Of a stretch of DNA of 64,000 nucleotides, positions 17,699-27,330 are shown one piece after another. Numbering within the stretch: the stretch's first letter is position 1; each line of letters begins with the position of its first letter. The stretch comes from Pseudaquabacterium terrae (lineage in GTDB: Bacteria; Pseudomonadota; Gammaproteobacteria; Burkholderiales; Burkholderiaceae_C), in contig NZ_JABRWJ010000012.1 in NCBI RefSeq assembly GCF_013266755.1, positions 124,001 through 188,000 of the forward strand, written 5' to 3'. Under the pieces are notes generated by a model that did no database searches, was not told the origin of the DNA, and worked only from the letters and a program-made list of their open reading frames with translations. Made by a program: the position numbers and the translations under genes.

Positions 17699-18802
17699 AT
17701 GGCCGACGTCTTCCAACCGATCCCTGCACGGCCTTCGCCGGTCCGCACCGAAGGCCTGATCCCGTGGATCCGCCGCAACCTCTTCGGCGACTGGCGCAAC
17801 GCCACGGTCACGCTGTTCATGCTGGCGCTCGCGCTGTGGTGGCTGCCCGGCGCCATCGACTGGGCCTTCGCACGCGCGGTCTTCGCCGCCGATGCCGACC
17901 GCTGCCAGGCCGCGCGCGGCATCGCGGCCTGCTGGGGCGTGATCACCGAGAAGCACCGGCTGATCATCTTCGGCCGCTACCCGTTCGATCAGCAGTGGCG
18001 GCCGGAGGTTGCGACGCTGGCGCTGGTCGCGCTGCTGGTCGCGAGCTGCATGCGCGCCTTCTGGCGACCGTGGCTCGCGCTGCTGTGGGTGGCTGTGCTC
18101 GCCCTCTTCTTCGGCCTGATGGCCGGCGGCTTCGCCGGCCTGACGCCGGTCACGACCGACCGCTGGGGCGGGCTGCCGCTGACCGTCATGCTGGCCTCGC
18201 TGGCGATCGTGCTGGCGTTCCCGCTGGCCGTGCTGGTCGCGCTGGGCCGGCGCTCGAACATGCCGGCGATCCGCACGGTGTGCGTGATCTACGTCGAGCT
18301 GATCCGCGGCGTGCCGCTGATCAGCGTGCTGTTCATGGCCAGCTTCATGTTCCCGCTCTTCATGCCGCCCGGCATGACGATCGACGTGCTGGTGCGCGTG
18401 CTCGTCGGCATCACGCTGTTCACCGCGGCCTACATGGCCGAGACGGTGCGCGGCGGCTTGCAGGCGATCCCGAAGGGCCAGCTCGAAGCCGCTGACTCGA
18501 TCGGCCTGTCGTACTGGCAGACGCAGCGCAAGATCGTGCTGCCGCAGGCGCTGGCGATGGTCGTGCCGGGCATCATGAACAGCTTCATCTCGATCTTCAA
18601 GGACACCTCGCTGGTGACCATCGTCAGCCTCTACGAGCTGACCGGCGCGATGGGGCTGGCGCTGAATTCCGACGCCAACTGGCGCCCGTTCAAGATCGAG
18701 GCCTATCTCTTCATCGCCGCGATCTACTTCGTCTTCTGCTTCTCGATGTCACGCTACAGCCTGTGGGTCGAGAAGCACGTTTCCGTCAGCAAGACGCGTT
18801 GA
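17699..18802 (+). CDS. aapM: General L-amino-acid ABC transporter, permease
   Basis: The 367-residue second permease partner. It opens with a cytoplasmic stretch ([20 protein letters not shown]), several membrane segments and the motif [18 protein letters not shown]. The EAA loop is [21 protein letters not shown]. AapM forms the membrane pore with AapQ. Its stop is two bases before the ATG of aapP. Length matches AapM/BztC-type proteins. Confidence 0.92.
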   Translation: MADVFQPIPARPSPVRTEGLIPWIRRNLFGDWRNATVTLFMLALALWWLPGAIDWAFARAVFAADADRCQAARGIAACWGVITEKHRLIIFGRYPFDQQWRPEVATLALVALLVASCMRAFWRPWLALLWVAVLALFFGLMAGGFAGLTPVTTDRWGGLPLTVMLASLAIVLAFPLAVLVALGRRSNMPAIRTVCVIYVELIRGVPLISVLFMASFMFPLFMPPGMTIDVLVRVLVGITLFTAAYMAETVRGGLQAIPKGQLEAADSIGLSYWQTQRKIVLPQALAMVVPGIMNSFISIFKDTSLVTIVSLYELTGAMGLALNSDANWRPFKIEAYLFIAAIYFVFCFSMSRYSLWVEKHVSVSKTR

Positions 18803-18804
18803 CC

Positions 18805-19548
18805 ATGACCGAATCGATCATCAGCTTCCAGAAGGTCAACAAGTGGTACGGCAACAACTTCCACGTGTTGCGCGACATCGACCTCGACGTCGCGCGCGGT
18901 GAGCGCATCGTCGTCTGCGGGCCGTCGGGCTCGGGCAAGTCGACGCTGATCCGCTGCATCAACCGGCTCGAGGAGCACCAGGAAGGCACGCTGCGGGTCG
19001 ACGGTGTCGAGTTGAGCGACGACGTCAAGGCGATCGAGGCGATCCGCAAGCAGGTCGGCATGGTGTTCCAGCAGTTCAACCTGTTCCCGCACCTGACGGT
19101 GCTGGAGAACCTGACGCTGGCGCCGATGTGGGTCGGCAAGCTGCCGCGCGCCGAGGCCGAGGAGCGCGCGATGCAGCAACTCAAGCGCGTGCGCATCTCC
19201 GAGCAGGCGCTGAAGTACCCGCTGCAGCTGTCGGGCGGCCAGCAGCAGCGCGTGGCGATCGCGCGCGCGCTGTGCCTGACGCCGAAGATCATGCTGTTCG
19301 ACGAACCGACCTCGGCGCTCGACCCCGAGATGATCAAGGAAGTGCTCGACGTGATGATCGAGCTCGCCGGCCAGGGCATGACGATGATCTGCGTCACGCA
19401 CGAGATGGGCTTCGCGAAGGCGGTGGCCAACCGCGTGATCTTCATGGACCAGGGCCAGATCGTCGAGCAGGCGCCGCCGCATCAGTTCTTCGATAACCCG
19501 CAAAGCGAGCGGACGAAGGACTTCCTGTCGAAGATCCTGGGCCACTGA
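18805..19548 (+). CDS. aapP: General L-amino-acid ABC transporter, ATPase
   Basis: A 247-residue ABC ATPase that powers the AapQM pore. Walker A is GPSGSGKST (39-47), the signature is LSGGQQQR, Walker B is [12 protein letters not shown], and the H-loop is [13 protein letters not shown] 18805 is chosen because family members begin just before [11 protein letters not shown]; the longer frame would extend into aapM. It is the last gene of the operon and converges on a LysR gene 12 bases away. Confidence 0.93.
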   Translation: MTESIISFQKVNKWYGNNFHVLRDIDLDVARGERIVVCGPSGSGKSTLIRCINRLEEHQEGTLRVDGVELSDDVKAIEAIRKQVGMVFQQFNLFPHLTVLENLTLAPMWVGKLPRAEAEERAMQQLKRVRISEQALKYPLQLSGGQQQRVAIARALCLTPKIMLFDEPTSALDPEMIKEVLDVMIELAGQGMTMICVTHEMGFAKAVANRVIFMDQGQIVEQAPPHQFFDNPQSERTKDFLSKILGH

Positions 19549-19560
19549 GGCCCGCGACGC

Positions 19561-20478
19561 TCAGCGCGCTTGAGCGCGCAGGTACTCCCACAACAGCTGC
19601 GCCGCCGACTTGGCATGCCGCGCCACTTCCGGCCGCTCGCGGTAGATGCGCACCTCCATCGTCAGCTCGCCGACGCCCGGCGGCGCGGCGGCGACCATGC
19701 GGCGAGCCTTCAGCTCCTTGCGCACGGAGCTCGCCGGCAGGAACGCGAGGCCGTGGCCTTCGAGGGCCATCGCCTTCAGGCCCTCGGACATGTCGGTCTC
19801 GTAGATCGTCTCCAGCGCCGGCGGCGCCGGCATCTGGCGAATGATCTGCTCGACCATGTAGCCCATGTAGGCGCCGGTGGCGTAGGCCAGCAGCGGCACC
19901 GGCGCAGCACCCGCGGCGAGCCGGAACATCGGCTGGCCGGCGGCGTCGGCCTTGGAATACGCGGCCAGCGTCTCGTGGCCGAGCGACAGCATCTCGTAGC
20001 GGTCGGGGCTCAGCTGCAGCGGCTGCGACGCGTGGTGGTAGGCGATCAGCAGGTCGCAGCCGCCTTCGGTCAGCCGCAGCACCGCGTCGTGCACGTTCAG
20101 CGCGATCAGGCGCGTCTTGACTGCACTGAAGCTGCGCTTCAACTCCATCAGCCAGTGCGGGAAGAAGGTGAAGGCCAGCGTGTGCGGCACCGCGAACTCG
20201 ATGACGTCCTGGCCGCTGGCGCGGTGCGAGCGCATCAGGTTGCGCGCCGACTGCAGCGCGGTCAGGATCTCCAGCGCCTGCGCATGCAGCGTCTCGCCGG
20301 CCGAGGTCAGGCGCGTCGGGTAGGCCGAGCGGTCGACCAGGTCGATGCCGGCCCAGGCTTCGAGCGCCTGGATGCGGCGCGAGAACGCCGGCTGCGTGAC
20401 GTGCCGCAACTGGGCTGAGCGCGAAAAGCTGCGGGTTTCGGCCAGGCTGACGAAGTCTTCAAGCCACTTGGTTTCCAC
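19561..20478 (-). CDS. LysR-family regulator, HypT/YjiE-like
   Basis: A 305-residue LysR protein. The DNA-binding domain reads ETKWLEDFVSLAETRSFSRS and VTQPAFSRRIQALEAW, closely resembling HypT (YjiE), the hypochlorite-responsive regulator of E. coli, rather than generic LysR proteins. Start GTG 20478 gives VETKWLEDF, matching HypT-like starts. It follows the Atm1-type exporter gene by 11 bases on the same strand. Oxidant sensing is inference from family resemblance. Confidence 0.82.
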   Translation of the reverse strand: METKWLEDFVSLAETRSFSRSAQLRHVTQPAFSRRIQALEAWAGIDLVDRSAYPTRLTSAGETLHAQALEILTALQSARNLMRSHRASGQDVIEFAVPHTLAFTFFPHWLMELKRSFSAVKTRLIALNVHDAVLRLTEGGCDLLIAYHHASQPLQLSPDRYEMLSLGHETLAAYSKADAAGQPMFRLAAGAAPVPLLAYATGAYMGYMVEQIIRQMPAPPALETIYETDMSEGLKAMALEGHGLAFLPASSVRKELKARRMVAAAPPGVGELTMEVRIYRERPEVARHAKSAAQLLWEYLRAQAR

Positions 20479-20489
20479 GGGCCGGGAGT

Positions 20490-22328
20490 TTAGCGGTGCG
20501 AGACCGCGGTTCCCGAGGAATCGTCGGCGGCCGACTGCTGCAGGCGCCACATGCGGGCATAAGGACCGTTGGCCGCCAGCAGCGCGGCATGCGTGCCGCG
20601 CTCGACGACCCGGCCGCCATCGAGCACGACGATCTGGTGCGCATCGGCCACCGTCGACAGCCGGTGCGCGATGACCAGCGCGGTCTTGCCCTGCGCGGCG
20701 CTCTTCAGCTCCGCCTGGATCGCGCGCTCGTTGGCCGAATCGAGCGCCGACGTGGCTTCGTCGAAGATCATGATCGGCGGGTTCTTCAGCAGCGTGCGGG
20801 CAATCGCGACGCGCTGCTTCTCGCCGCCGGACAGCTTCAACCCGCGCTCGCCGACGACCGTCTGGTAGCCCAGCGGCGTCGCGCTGATGAAGCCGTGGAT
20901 GTGCGCGGCGCGCGCTGCCCCTTCGACCTCTTCGGTGCTTGCGCCGGCGCGGCCATAGCCGATGTTGTAGCCCACCGTGTCGTTGAACAGCACGGTGTCC
21001 TGCGGCACGATGCCGATCGAGCGTCGCAGGCTCGCCTGCGTCACGTCGCGGATGTCGTGCCCGTCGATCGTGATGCGCCCGCCCGAGACGTCGTAGAAGC
21101 GGTACAGCAGCCGCGCCAGCGTGCTCTTGCCGGCCCCCGAGGCACCGACCACCGCCACCGTCTTGCCCGCAGGCACCTCGAAGCTGACGTCGTGCAGGAT
21201 CGGCCGCGCCGGGTCGTACGAAAAGCTGACGTTCTCGAAGCGCACTGTCCCTTCGTTCACCGCCAGGTCGGGCGCACCGGGCGCGTCGGCGACTTCGCGT
21301 TCACGCTCGAGCAGGCCGAACATGCGTTCCAGGTCGGTCAGGCTTTGCTTGACCTCGCGGTACAGCACGCCGAGGAAATTCAGCGGGATGTAGAGCTGGA
21401 TCAGGAACGCGTTGACCATCACCAGGTCGCCGAGCGTCAAGCGGCCGTCGACCACCCCCTGCGTCGCCCGCCACAGCATCGCGACGAGGCTCGTCGCGAT
21501 GATCAGCTGCTGGCCGACGTTGAGCAGCGACAAGGTGGTCTGCGATTTCAGCTGCGCGCGCCGGTAGGCGTCCAGCCCCTCGTCGTAGCGCCGCGCCTCG
21601 AGCTCCTCGTTGTTGAAGTACTTGACGGTCTCGTAGTTCAGCAGCGCATCGATCGCCCGCGTATGGGCCTTCGAATCGAGCTCGTTCATCTCGCGCCGGA
21701 AGCGCGTGCGCCACTCGGTCACCGCGACGGTGAAGACGGTGTAGGCGGCCAGCGCGGCCAGCGTGATCCAGACATAACCGGCGTCGAAGCGGAAGCCGAG
21801 GATGCCGAGCACCAGCAGCACCTCGACCAGCGTCGGCAGGATCGTGTACAGCGAATACGACACCAGCGACTGCAGCGCGCGCGTGCCGCGTTCGATGTCG
21901 CGCGACAGCCCGCCCGTCTGGCGCTCGAGGTGGAAGCGCAGGCTCAGCGCGTGCAGATGGCGGAACACCTGCAGCGCGATCTGCCGCGACGCGCCGAACG
22001 AGACCTTGGCGAACACCAGCTCGCGCAGCTCGGTGAAGAGCGAGGTCGCCAGCCGCAGCCCGGCATAAGCCAGCAGCAGGCCGATCGGCACCACCAGCAG
22101 CGCGCGCGGGTCGCCCGCCTTCAAGTCCAGCGCATCCACCAGGTGCTTCAGCAGCACCGGCACGCTGACGTTGGCCGCCTTGGCGCTGAACAGGAACAGC
22201 AGCGCGATGCCGATGCGCCAGCGGTACGGCCACAGGAACGGGAACAGGCGGCGCAGCGTGTCCCAATCCGAGCGCGGGCCGGCGGCCTCGGGGGCCAGCG
22301 GGACATTCAGGCTTTGGGAACGGCGCAT
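20490..22328 (-). CDS. Atm1/HMT1-type ABC exporter (permease-ATPase fusion)
   Basis: This 612-residue half-transporter has six membrane segments, then an ATPase domain: GASGAGKST Walker A, LKLSGGEKQRVAIARTLL signature, IMIFDEATSALD Walker B and VIAHRLST. The region around TRAIDALLNYETVKYFNNEELE is characteristic of the Atm1/ABCB7 family, which export glutathione-linked sulfur or metal species. Start ATG 22328 (MRRSQSLN) fits better than the upstream frame. It is transcribed ahead of the HypT-like regulator, a combination that fits oxidant or metal stress. Confidence 0.88.
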   Translation of the reverse strand: MRRSQSLNVPLAPEAAGPRSDWDTLRRLFPFLWPYRWRIGIALLFLFSAKAANVSVPVLLKHLVDALDLKAGDPRALLVVPIGLLLAYAGLRLATSLFTELRELVFAKVSFGASRQIALQVFRHLHALSLRFHLERQTGGLSRDIERGTRALQSLVSYSLYTILPTLVEVLLVLGILGFRFDAGYVWITLAALAAYTVFTVAVTEWRTRFRREMNELDSKAHTRAIDALLNYETVKYFNNEELEARRYDEGLDAYRRAQLKSQTTLSLLNVGQQLIIATSLVAMLWRATQGVVDGRLTLGDLVMVNAFLIQLYIPLNFLGVLYREVKQSLTDLERMFGLLEREREVADAPGAPDLAVNEGTVRFENVSFSYDPARPILHDVSFEVPAGKTVAVVGASGAGKSTLARLLYRFYDVSGGRITIDGHDIRDVTQASLRRSIGIVPQDTVLFNDTVGYNIGYGRAGASTEEVEGAARAAHIHGFISATPLGYQTVVGERGLKLSGGEKQRVAIARTLLKNPPIMIFDEATSALDSANERAIQAELKSAAQGKTALVIAHRLSTVADAHQIVVLDGGRVVERGTHAALLAANGPYARMWRLQQSAADDSSGTAVSHR

Positions 22329-22427
22329 CGAAGGAGCGGGCTGCTGGCGTGGGAGGGCTGGCGAAGAGCGGTCGCGCAGAAAACCGTCGTGGACAATCAA
22401 GCCGCAACTCACCGAGAGATCAAGCCG

Positions 22428-22853
22428 ATGTCCGACTCTTCAAGCCCGATGCCGACGGCGCTGACCGGCCCCAGCAGTTTGCCCGATGGCAGCGAGCTGG
22501 TGCTGCGCGTGATGCCGATGCCCGCAGACGTCAACGGCAATGGCGACATCTTCGGCGGCTGGCTGATGGCGCAGGTCGACCTGGCCGGCGCGGTGCTGCC
22601 GGCGCGCATCGCCAAGGGCCGCATCGCGACGGTCGCGGTCAACCAGTTCACCTTCAAGCAGCCGGTGTCGGTGGGCGACCTGGTCAGCTTCTATTCACGC
22701 GTCGTGCGGGTCGGCAACACCTCGATCACCGTGCAGGTCTCCGTGCTGGCCGAGCGCAATCCGGCCAACCTGCAGGTCGTCAAGGTCACCGAGGCGAACC
22801 TGACCTACGTGGCGATCGACCACGACGGCAAGCCGCGGCCGATCCCGAAGTGA
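22428..22853 (+). CDS. YciA-type acyl-CoA thioesterase
   Basis: A 141-residue hot-dog-fold hydrolase. The helix motif is NGNGDIFGGWLMAQVDLAGA, with the catalytic Asp of the YciA group, followed by VAVNQFTFKQPVSVGDLVSFY. It hydrolyses acyl-CoA thioesters in the cytoplasm. ATG 22428 is supported by family alignment; the long open frame upstream is a shadow of the ABC exporter. It is divergent from that exporter gene. Confidence 0.88.
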   Translation: MSDSSSPMPTALTGPSSLPDGSELVLRVMPMPADVNGNGDIFGGWLMAQVDLAGAVLPARIAKGRIATVAVNQFTFKQPVSVGDLVSFYSRVVRVGNTSITVQVSVLAERNPANLQVVKVTEANLTYVAIDHDGKPRPIPK

Positions 22854-22939
22854 GGGGTCACGGGTAGATTTCCGCGTTGCGGCGGCGGACCGGGCTCCGG
22901 TCCAATGGCGGGTCGACCACTCCCCGCCCCTGCATTCGC

Positions 22940-23788
22940 GTGAGCCCCGTCATCGCGCTGGACATCGGCGGCACGCACAGCCGGGCCGCGCTGATCGACG
23001 ACGGCCGCATCGGCTGGCGCGCGGCAGTCCCGACGCCGGGCCTGGCGGGGCCGGACGCGGTGATCGATGCGTTGCTGCAGCTGCTGGCGCCGTTGCGCAC
23101 GCCGCCGGCGGTGCCGGTCGGCGTCGCGATCGCCGGGCTGGTGGTCGATGACGATCGGGTCACGATGCACAACGGCGCGGTCTTTCGCGGCTGGACCGGC
23201 TTCCCGCTTGCCCGGGCCCTGCGCGAGCGGCTGGACCGGCCGGTCACGGTGATCAACGACGCGCGCGCCGCCGCCTGGGGCGAACACCGCTTCGGCGCCG
23301 GCCGCGGCTGCCGCGAGTTCCTGTTCGTCACCGTGTCGACCGGCGTCGGCGCCGGCCTGGTGCTCGACGGCCGGCTCCACCGTGCCGGCAACGGCTTCGA
23401 TGCCGAGCTCGGCGAGACCCTGGCCGACGGTGGCCGGACGACGCTGGAGGACATCGCCTCCGGCACCGCGCTGACGCGGCGCGCGTTGGCGTTGGGCTTC
23501 GGCAGCGCCGCGGCGCTCTGCGATGCCGCCGAAGCGGGCGATGTGCGCGCCGACGCCGCGTGGCGCGAAGGCACCACCGCGCTGGCGCTGAAGCTCGCCG
23601 ACCTGGCCGTGCTGCTCGGCGTCCGCCGCTGCGCGATCGGCGGCGGCCTCGGCTTGCGCAGCGGCACCCTGGCGCGGCTGCAGCAGGCGCTGGACGCGCT
23701 GCCGCCGATGTACCGAATGCAGCTCGTGCCCGCCGAGCTCGGCGCCGACGCCGGGCTGCAAGGCGCAGCCGACTGGGCGCTGCGATGA
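22940..23788 (+). CDS. ROK-family sugar kinase lacking the usual zinc motif
   Basis: The 282-residue protein has the ROK ATP-binding start ALDIGGTHSRAALID, NDARAAAWGEHRFGAGRG, the VSTGVGAGLVLDGRLHRA catalytic region and an ending IGGGLGLRS segment. Members phosphorylate glucose, GlcNAc or ManNAc. The canonical GH...CxCGxxGCxE zinc site is replaced here by ELGETLADGGRTTLEDIASG, with no Cys or His. Start is GTG 22940. It overlaps the histidine kinase start by ATGA, so sugar phosphorylation and signalling are co-expressed. Substrate is unknown. Confidence 0.82.
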   Translation: MSPVIALDIGGTHSRAALIDDGRIGWRAAVPTPGLAGPDAVIDALLQLLAPLRTPPAVPVGVAIAGLVVDDDRVTMHNGAVFRGWTGFPLARALRERLDRPVTVINDARAAAWGEHRFGAGRGCREFLFVTVSTGVGAGLVLDGRLHRAGNGFDAELGETLADGGRTTLEDIASGTALTRRALALGFGSAAALCDAAEAGDVRADAAWREGTTALALKLADLAVLLGVRRCAIGGGLGLRSGTLARLQQALDALPPMYRMQLVPAELGADAGLQGAADWALR

Positions 23789-25797
23789 CCCCGGCCGTGC
23801 CGCGCCGCGAGCGCCTGCTGTACAGCCGCTGGCCCTGGCTGCTCGCGTCGCTGGTGCTGATGCTCGGCCTGGTCGGCGCCACCGTGCTCGGCTGGCTCTG
23901 GTATGCCGACCAGCGGGAGGCGCAGGACCGGCGCGCGGCGCTCGATTTCCTGTGGCTCGAACAGACCGTGCAGCAGACGCTGACCACCAACCAGCGGCTG
24001 CTCGCCAACTGGGCGCATGACCTCGCGCCACCGACAAACCGCGACGCCATCGCCGAATTCATCACCCGCTCAGGCGGCCTGATGCGCGACAACCTGGCGC
24101 TGCTGGCGGTCGAGCTGCTCGATCGCCACGGCAGGCGCATCACCGGCCTGCCGCACTACGGCGACGAGCGCCCCGCCACGCTGCCGCCGCTCACCGACCC
24201 GCTGGTGACCGGTGCGATCGAACGCGCGCGCTCGCTCGAACGCCCCGAATACAGCCGCGTGATCGAACAAGGCGCGCCGCTGTGGGCACTGGCCGTGCCG
24301 ATCGCCGACGAGGCCGGCGAGCACGGCACCGTGCTGGCCCTGTACGACCTCGATCGCCTGCTCGAGCAGGAAGTGCCGTGGTGGTTCGTGCAGCGCTACG
24401 AGCTGAGCCTGGTCGACCGCCACAACAAGCGCCTGTCGCCGCGCGACGGCGCGCTGCCGGAGCGCATCGACACCGTCACCAAACTGAACTTCGGACCCGC
24501 CGACAGCGGGCTCGCGCTGTGGGCCAGCCCGCACGCGCCGGCCCACACCACCGCCCTGCTCGGCGCGCTGGTGCTGGCGCTGCTGCTGTTCGCGCTGCTG
24601 GTCATCGTGCTGTTGCGCCTGCTGCAGCGCTGGCTGCGCGAGCGTCAGGCGGCACAGCAGGCGCTGCAGGACGCGCTGCGCTTTCGCGAGGCGATGGAGA
24701 ACTCGCTGCCGACCGGGCTGATGGCCTTCGACCGCGCGGGCCGCATCATCTACGCCAACCGGGCGCTCGGCCGCATGCTCGGGCTGGCGGCCGAGACGCT
24801 GGTCGGCGCCGGCGCGCCGTTCCCGTTCTGGCCCGCGCAACGCGAGGCCGACTGCGCCGCGCAGCATGCGGCGATGCTGGCCGGCGCGAGCCCGGCCGAC
24901 GGCCAGCCCCTGGAGCTGCAGCGCGCCGACGGCAGCCTGTTCTGGGCCCGGCTCTTCGTCTCGCCACTGGCCGACGGCGCGAGCGCGCCGAAGGGCTGGA
25001 TGGTCTCGCTCTACGACACCACCGCCGAACGCACGGCCGCTCACATCGCGCGTGAGCGCGATGCGCTGCTGCAGCACACCGCGCGGCTCGCCAGCCTGGC
25101 CGAATTCGCCTCCGGCATCGCGCACGAGCTGAACCAGCCGCTGGCAGCGATCGCCAACTACGCGGCGGTGGCCGACAGCGGCCTGGCCCAATCGCCGCCG
25201 CGGCTGCCGACGGTGCAGGACGCCGTCGCCCGCCTCGGCGAAGAAGCGCACCGCGCCGGCCGCATCATCCACAGCCTGCGCAGCTTTATCCACAAGCGCG
25301 CGGTCGAGCACCGGCCGCACCGCGTCGGCGACCTGCTGACCGAGCCGCTCGCGCTGCTGGCGCCGCTGGCCGAGCGGCTGCAGGTGCCGGTGCGGGTGAT
25401 CGCCGACGACGATGAATTGCGCATCGATGGCGACGGCGTGATGATCGAGCAGGTGCTGTTCAACCTGCTGCGCAACGCGCTCGAAGCGGTGGCCACGCTG
25501 CCGGCGCCGCCGCCGGCCGATGCGGTGAGCGTGCGCATCGAGGCCGACGGCGACGAGGCCGTCACCGTGACCATCGAGGACCGCGGCCCGGGCTTCGCCG
25601 ATGCCGCGCCGCTGTTCCAACCCTTCTACACGACCAAGTCCGACGGCATGGGCCTGGGCCTGGCGATCTGCCGCACGGTGATCGAGAGCCACGGCGGCCG
25701 CCTGTGGGCCGAAGCCCGCGAGGGCGGTGGCGCGCGCCTCGCGTTCCGGCTGCCGCGCAGCACCACCGTACTGGCCACCGAATCGCTTGCGCGATGA
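23785..25797 (+). CDS. Membrane-bound sensor histidine kinase with PAS domain
   Basis: A 670-residue sensor. One membrane helix lies near residues 15-40 and a second near 255-280, bracketing a ~210-residue periplasmic sensor. A PAS domain (TGLMAFDRAGRIIYANRALG) follows. The HisKA phosphoacceptor is FASGIAHELNQPLAAIANYA, and HATPase motifs are LFNLLRNALEAV, DRGPGFAD and GMGLGLAICRTVIE. It starts at ATG 23785 overlapping the ROK gene stop and is followed 7 bases later by its response regulator. The signal is unknown; a sugar-linked ligand is possible from context. Confidence 0.9.
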   Translation: MTPAVPRRERLLYSRWPWLLASLVLMLGLVGATVLGWLWYADQREAQDRRAALDFLWLEQTVQQTLTTNQRLLANWAHDLAPPTNRDAIAEFITRSGGLMRDNLALLAVELLDRHGRRITGLPHYGDERPATLPPLTDPLVTGAIERARSLERPEYSRVIEQGAPLWALAVPIADEAGEHGTVLALYDLDRLLEQEVPWWFVQRYELSLVDRHNKRLSPRDGALPERIDTVTKLNFGPADSGLALWASPHAPAHTTALLGALVLALLLFALLVIVLLRLLQRWLRERQAAQQALQDALRFREAMENSLPTGLMAFDRAGRIIYANRALGRMLGLAAETLVGAGAPFPFWPAQREADCAAQHAAMLAGASPADGQPLELQRADGSLFWARLFVSPLADGASAPKGWMVSLYDTTAERTAAHIARERDALLQHTARLASLAEFASGIAHELNQPLAAIANYAAVADSGLAQSPPRLPTVQDAVARLGEEAHRAGRIIHSLRSFIHKRAVEHRPHRVGDLLTEPLALLAPLAERLQVPVRVIADDDELRIDGDGVMIEQVLFNLLRNALEAVATLPAPPPADAVSVRIEADGDEAVTVTIEDRGPGFADAAPLFQPFYTTKSDGMGLGLAICRTVIESHGGRLWAEAREGGGARLAFRLPRSTTVLATESLAR

Positions 25798-25804
25798 TCC
25801 ACCG

Positions 25805-26464
25805 ATGAGTACGCCCATGCCGCCCGCCGACCCGTTGATCGCCATCGTCGATGACGATCCCGCCGTGCGCCGCTCGCTGGCGATGCTGCTCGACACGCGC
25901 GGCTGGGCGGCGCGCGAATTCGAACGCGCGGCCGACCTGCTGGCCGCGCCCGACATCGGCGTCTTCGCCTGCCTGCTGCTCGACGTGCGCATCCCCGGCA
26001 TGAGCGGGCTGGAGCTGTTCGACGAACTGCGCCGCCGCGTGCGCGACACGGCCCGATACCTGCCGCCGGTGCTGTTCCTGACCGGCCACGGCGACATCCC
26101 GATGGTCGTGCAGGCGCTGAAGCAGGGCGCCGCCGATTTCCTCGAAAAGCCGGCCGATCCGCGCAGCCTGCTCGACGCCATCGGCCGCGCGATCGCCGCC
26201 GACCGCGATGCGCGCGCCGCATTCGCCAGCAAGGCCGCGCTACTGCGCGACATCGCCGCGCTGACGCCGCGCGAGCGAGAAGTGCTCACCGAGCTGGTCG
26301 GCGGCTACCTCAGCAAGCAGATCGCCGACCACCTGCAGATCAGCACCAAGACCGTCGAGGCGCACCGGCTGCGCATCTGCCACAAGTTCAACGTGCGCAC
26401 CGGCATGGAGCTCGCCGCCAAGCTGCGTGACGTGCCGGCCAGCGCCTGGCAGCAGCCGCAATGA
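25805..26464 (+). CDS. FixJ-type response regulator
   Basis: The 219-residue regulator has a receiver domain, IAIVDDDPAVRRSLAMLL with the phospho-Asp in LLDVRIPGMSG and the Lys in FLEKPADP. A LuxR-type helix-turn-helix follows: LTPREREVLTELVGGYLSKQIADHLQ then STKTVEAHR. It is the partner of the upstream kinase (7-base gap) and should activate transcription when phosphorylated. Start ATG 25805. Three genes, ROK-kinase-regulator, form one operon. Confidence 0.92.
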   Translation: MSTPMPPADPLIAIVDDDPAVRRSLAMLLDTRGWAAREFERAADLLAAPDIGVFACLLLDVRIPGMSGLELFDELRRRVRDTARYLPPVLFLTGHGDIPMVVQALKQGAADFLEKPADPRSLLDAIGRAIAADRDARAAFASKAALLRDIAALTPREREVLTELVGGYLSKQIADHLQISTKTVEAHRLRICHKFNVRTGMELAAKLRDVPASAWQQPQ

Positions 26465-26480
26465 ATACAGAAATCTGTAT
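26465..26480. promoter_or_regulatory. Palindrome ahead of vapB-like gene, candidate operator
   Basis: ATACAG (26465-26470) and CTGTAT (26475-26480) form a perfect inverted repeat with a 4-base spacer, 9 bases before the antitoxin start. Antitoxins of this class usually autorepress through such sites. Confidence 0.45.
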
Positions 26481-26489
26481 GATTTCGCG

Positions 26490-26741
26490 ATGAAGACGAC
26501 ACTCGACATCGACGACGGACTGCTGGCCAGCGCCAAGGCGCTCGCCGCGCAGCAGCGCACCACGCTGACGCGGCTGATCGAAGAGGGATTGAGACTGCGG
26601 CTGCGCGATGTCCGCCAGCTGCCGCCCGCGACAAAGCCGCGGCTGCCGGTCTACCGTGGCCGCGGCGGCCTGGTCACCGGCATCGACCCCACGAGCAACC
26701 AGTCGCTGCTGGCCGCGCTCGAGGCCGACGATGACGCCTGA
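26490..26741 (+). CDS. VapB-type antitoxin
   Basis: An 83-residue protein beginning MKTTLDIDDGLLASAKALAA, the ribbon-helix-helix DNA-binding start typical of VapB (DUF2191-like) antitoxins. LTRLIEEGLRLRL is the second helix. The C-terminal tail (LVTGIDPTSNQSLLAALE) would wrap the toxin. Its last 11 bases overlap the PIN-domain toxin gene, the usual coupling. An autoregulatory palindrome lies just upstream. Confidence 0.85.
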   Translation: MKTTLDIDDGLLASAKALAAQQRTTLTRLIEEGLRLRLRDVRQLPPATKPRLPVYRGRGGLVTGIDPTSNQSLLAALEADDDA

Positions 26742-27168
26742 CGTCAACGTGATGGTCGCAGCGTCTCGCAGTGATCACCCGCATCACCGCGCCGCACGCG
26801 CCTGGCTCGAATCCGCGCTGGCCGAATGTGCACAGGGCGCCAGCTTCAGGCTGATGCCGATGGTCGCAGCGAGCTTCTTGCGCCTGGTGACGAGCCCGCG
26901 CATCTTCGTCCAGCCGACGCCGACTGCCGACGCAGTCGGCTTCATCGATGCAGTGCTCGCAGTGCCGGGGGTGGAGATGGCCGTGCTCGGACCGGAATGG
27001 CCCCGCCTGCGCCAGCTCTGCATCGACCACACGCTCGGCGGCAATCATCTGCCCGATGCATGGCTGGCCGCTGCCGTCGTCCAGTCCGGCGAACGCCTGG
27101 CCAGCTTCGACCGGGACTTCAAGCGCCTGCTTGCATCCTCTCAATTGACCCTGCTCGACGCGACCTGA
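26731..27168 (+). CDS. VapC-type PIN-domain toxin
   Basis: A 145-residue PIN-domain ribonuclease. Acidic residues are present at the expected places: MTPDVNVMVAAS (D4), GGNHLPDAWLAAAVVQ and RLASFDRDFKRL. Such toxins cleave specific tRNAs or rRNA when the antitoxin is lost. It starts at ATG 26731 within the antitoxin 3' end. The module looks intact; the target is unknown. Confidence 0.87.
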   Translation: MTPDVNVMVAASRSDHPHHRAARAWLESALAECAQGASFRLMPMVAASFLRLVTSPRIFVQPTPTADAVGFIDAVLAVPGVEMAVLGPEWPRLRQLCIDHTLGGNHLPDAWLAAAVVQSGERLASFDRDFKRLLASSQLTLLDAT

Positions 27169-27330
27169 CTCGTCGATCCCGGCCGCCGGCACCGCGGCGT
27201 ACCGTCCTACACCCTGCCCTCGCCGGCGCCGACGCCGCGCGCGCACATCGCTTGCTCCAGTGGCACTGCCAGGTCGGTCGGAACATCCGGTTCCGCGCCG
27301 CACCACCGAGGCAAACGAAAGGTTGCTGCC

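Noticed and set aside
15373..17967. An 864-codon minus-strand frame opposite aapJ-aapM
   Set aside because: His/Arg/Gln-rich low-complexity translation with no domain; the plus-strand operon is certain.
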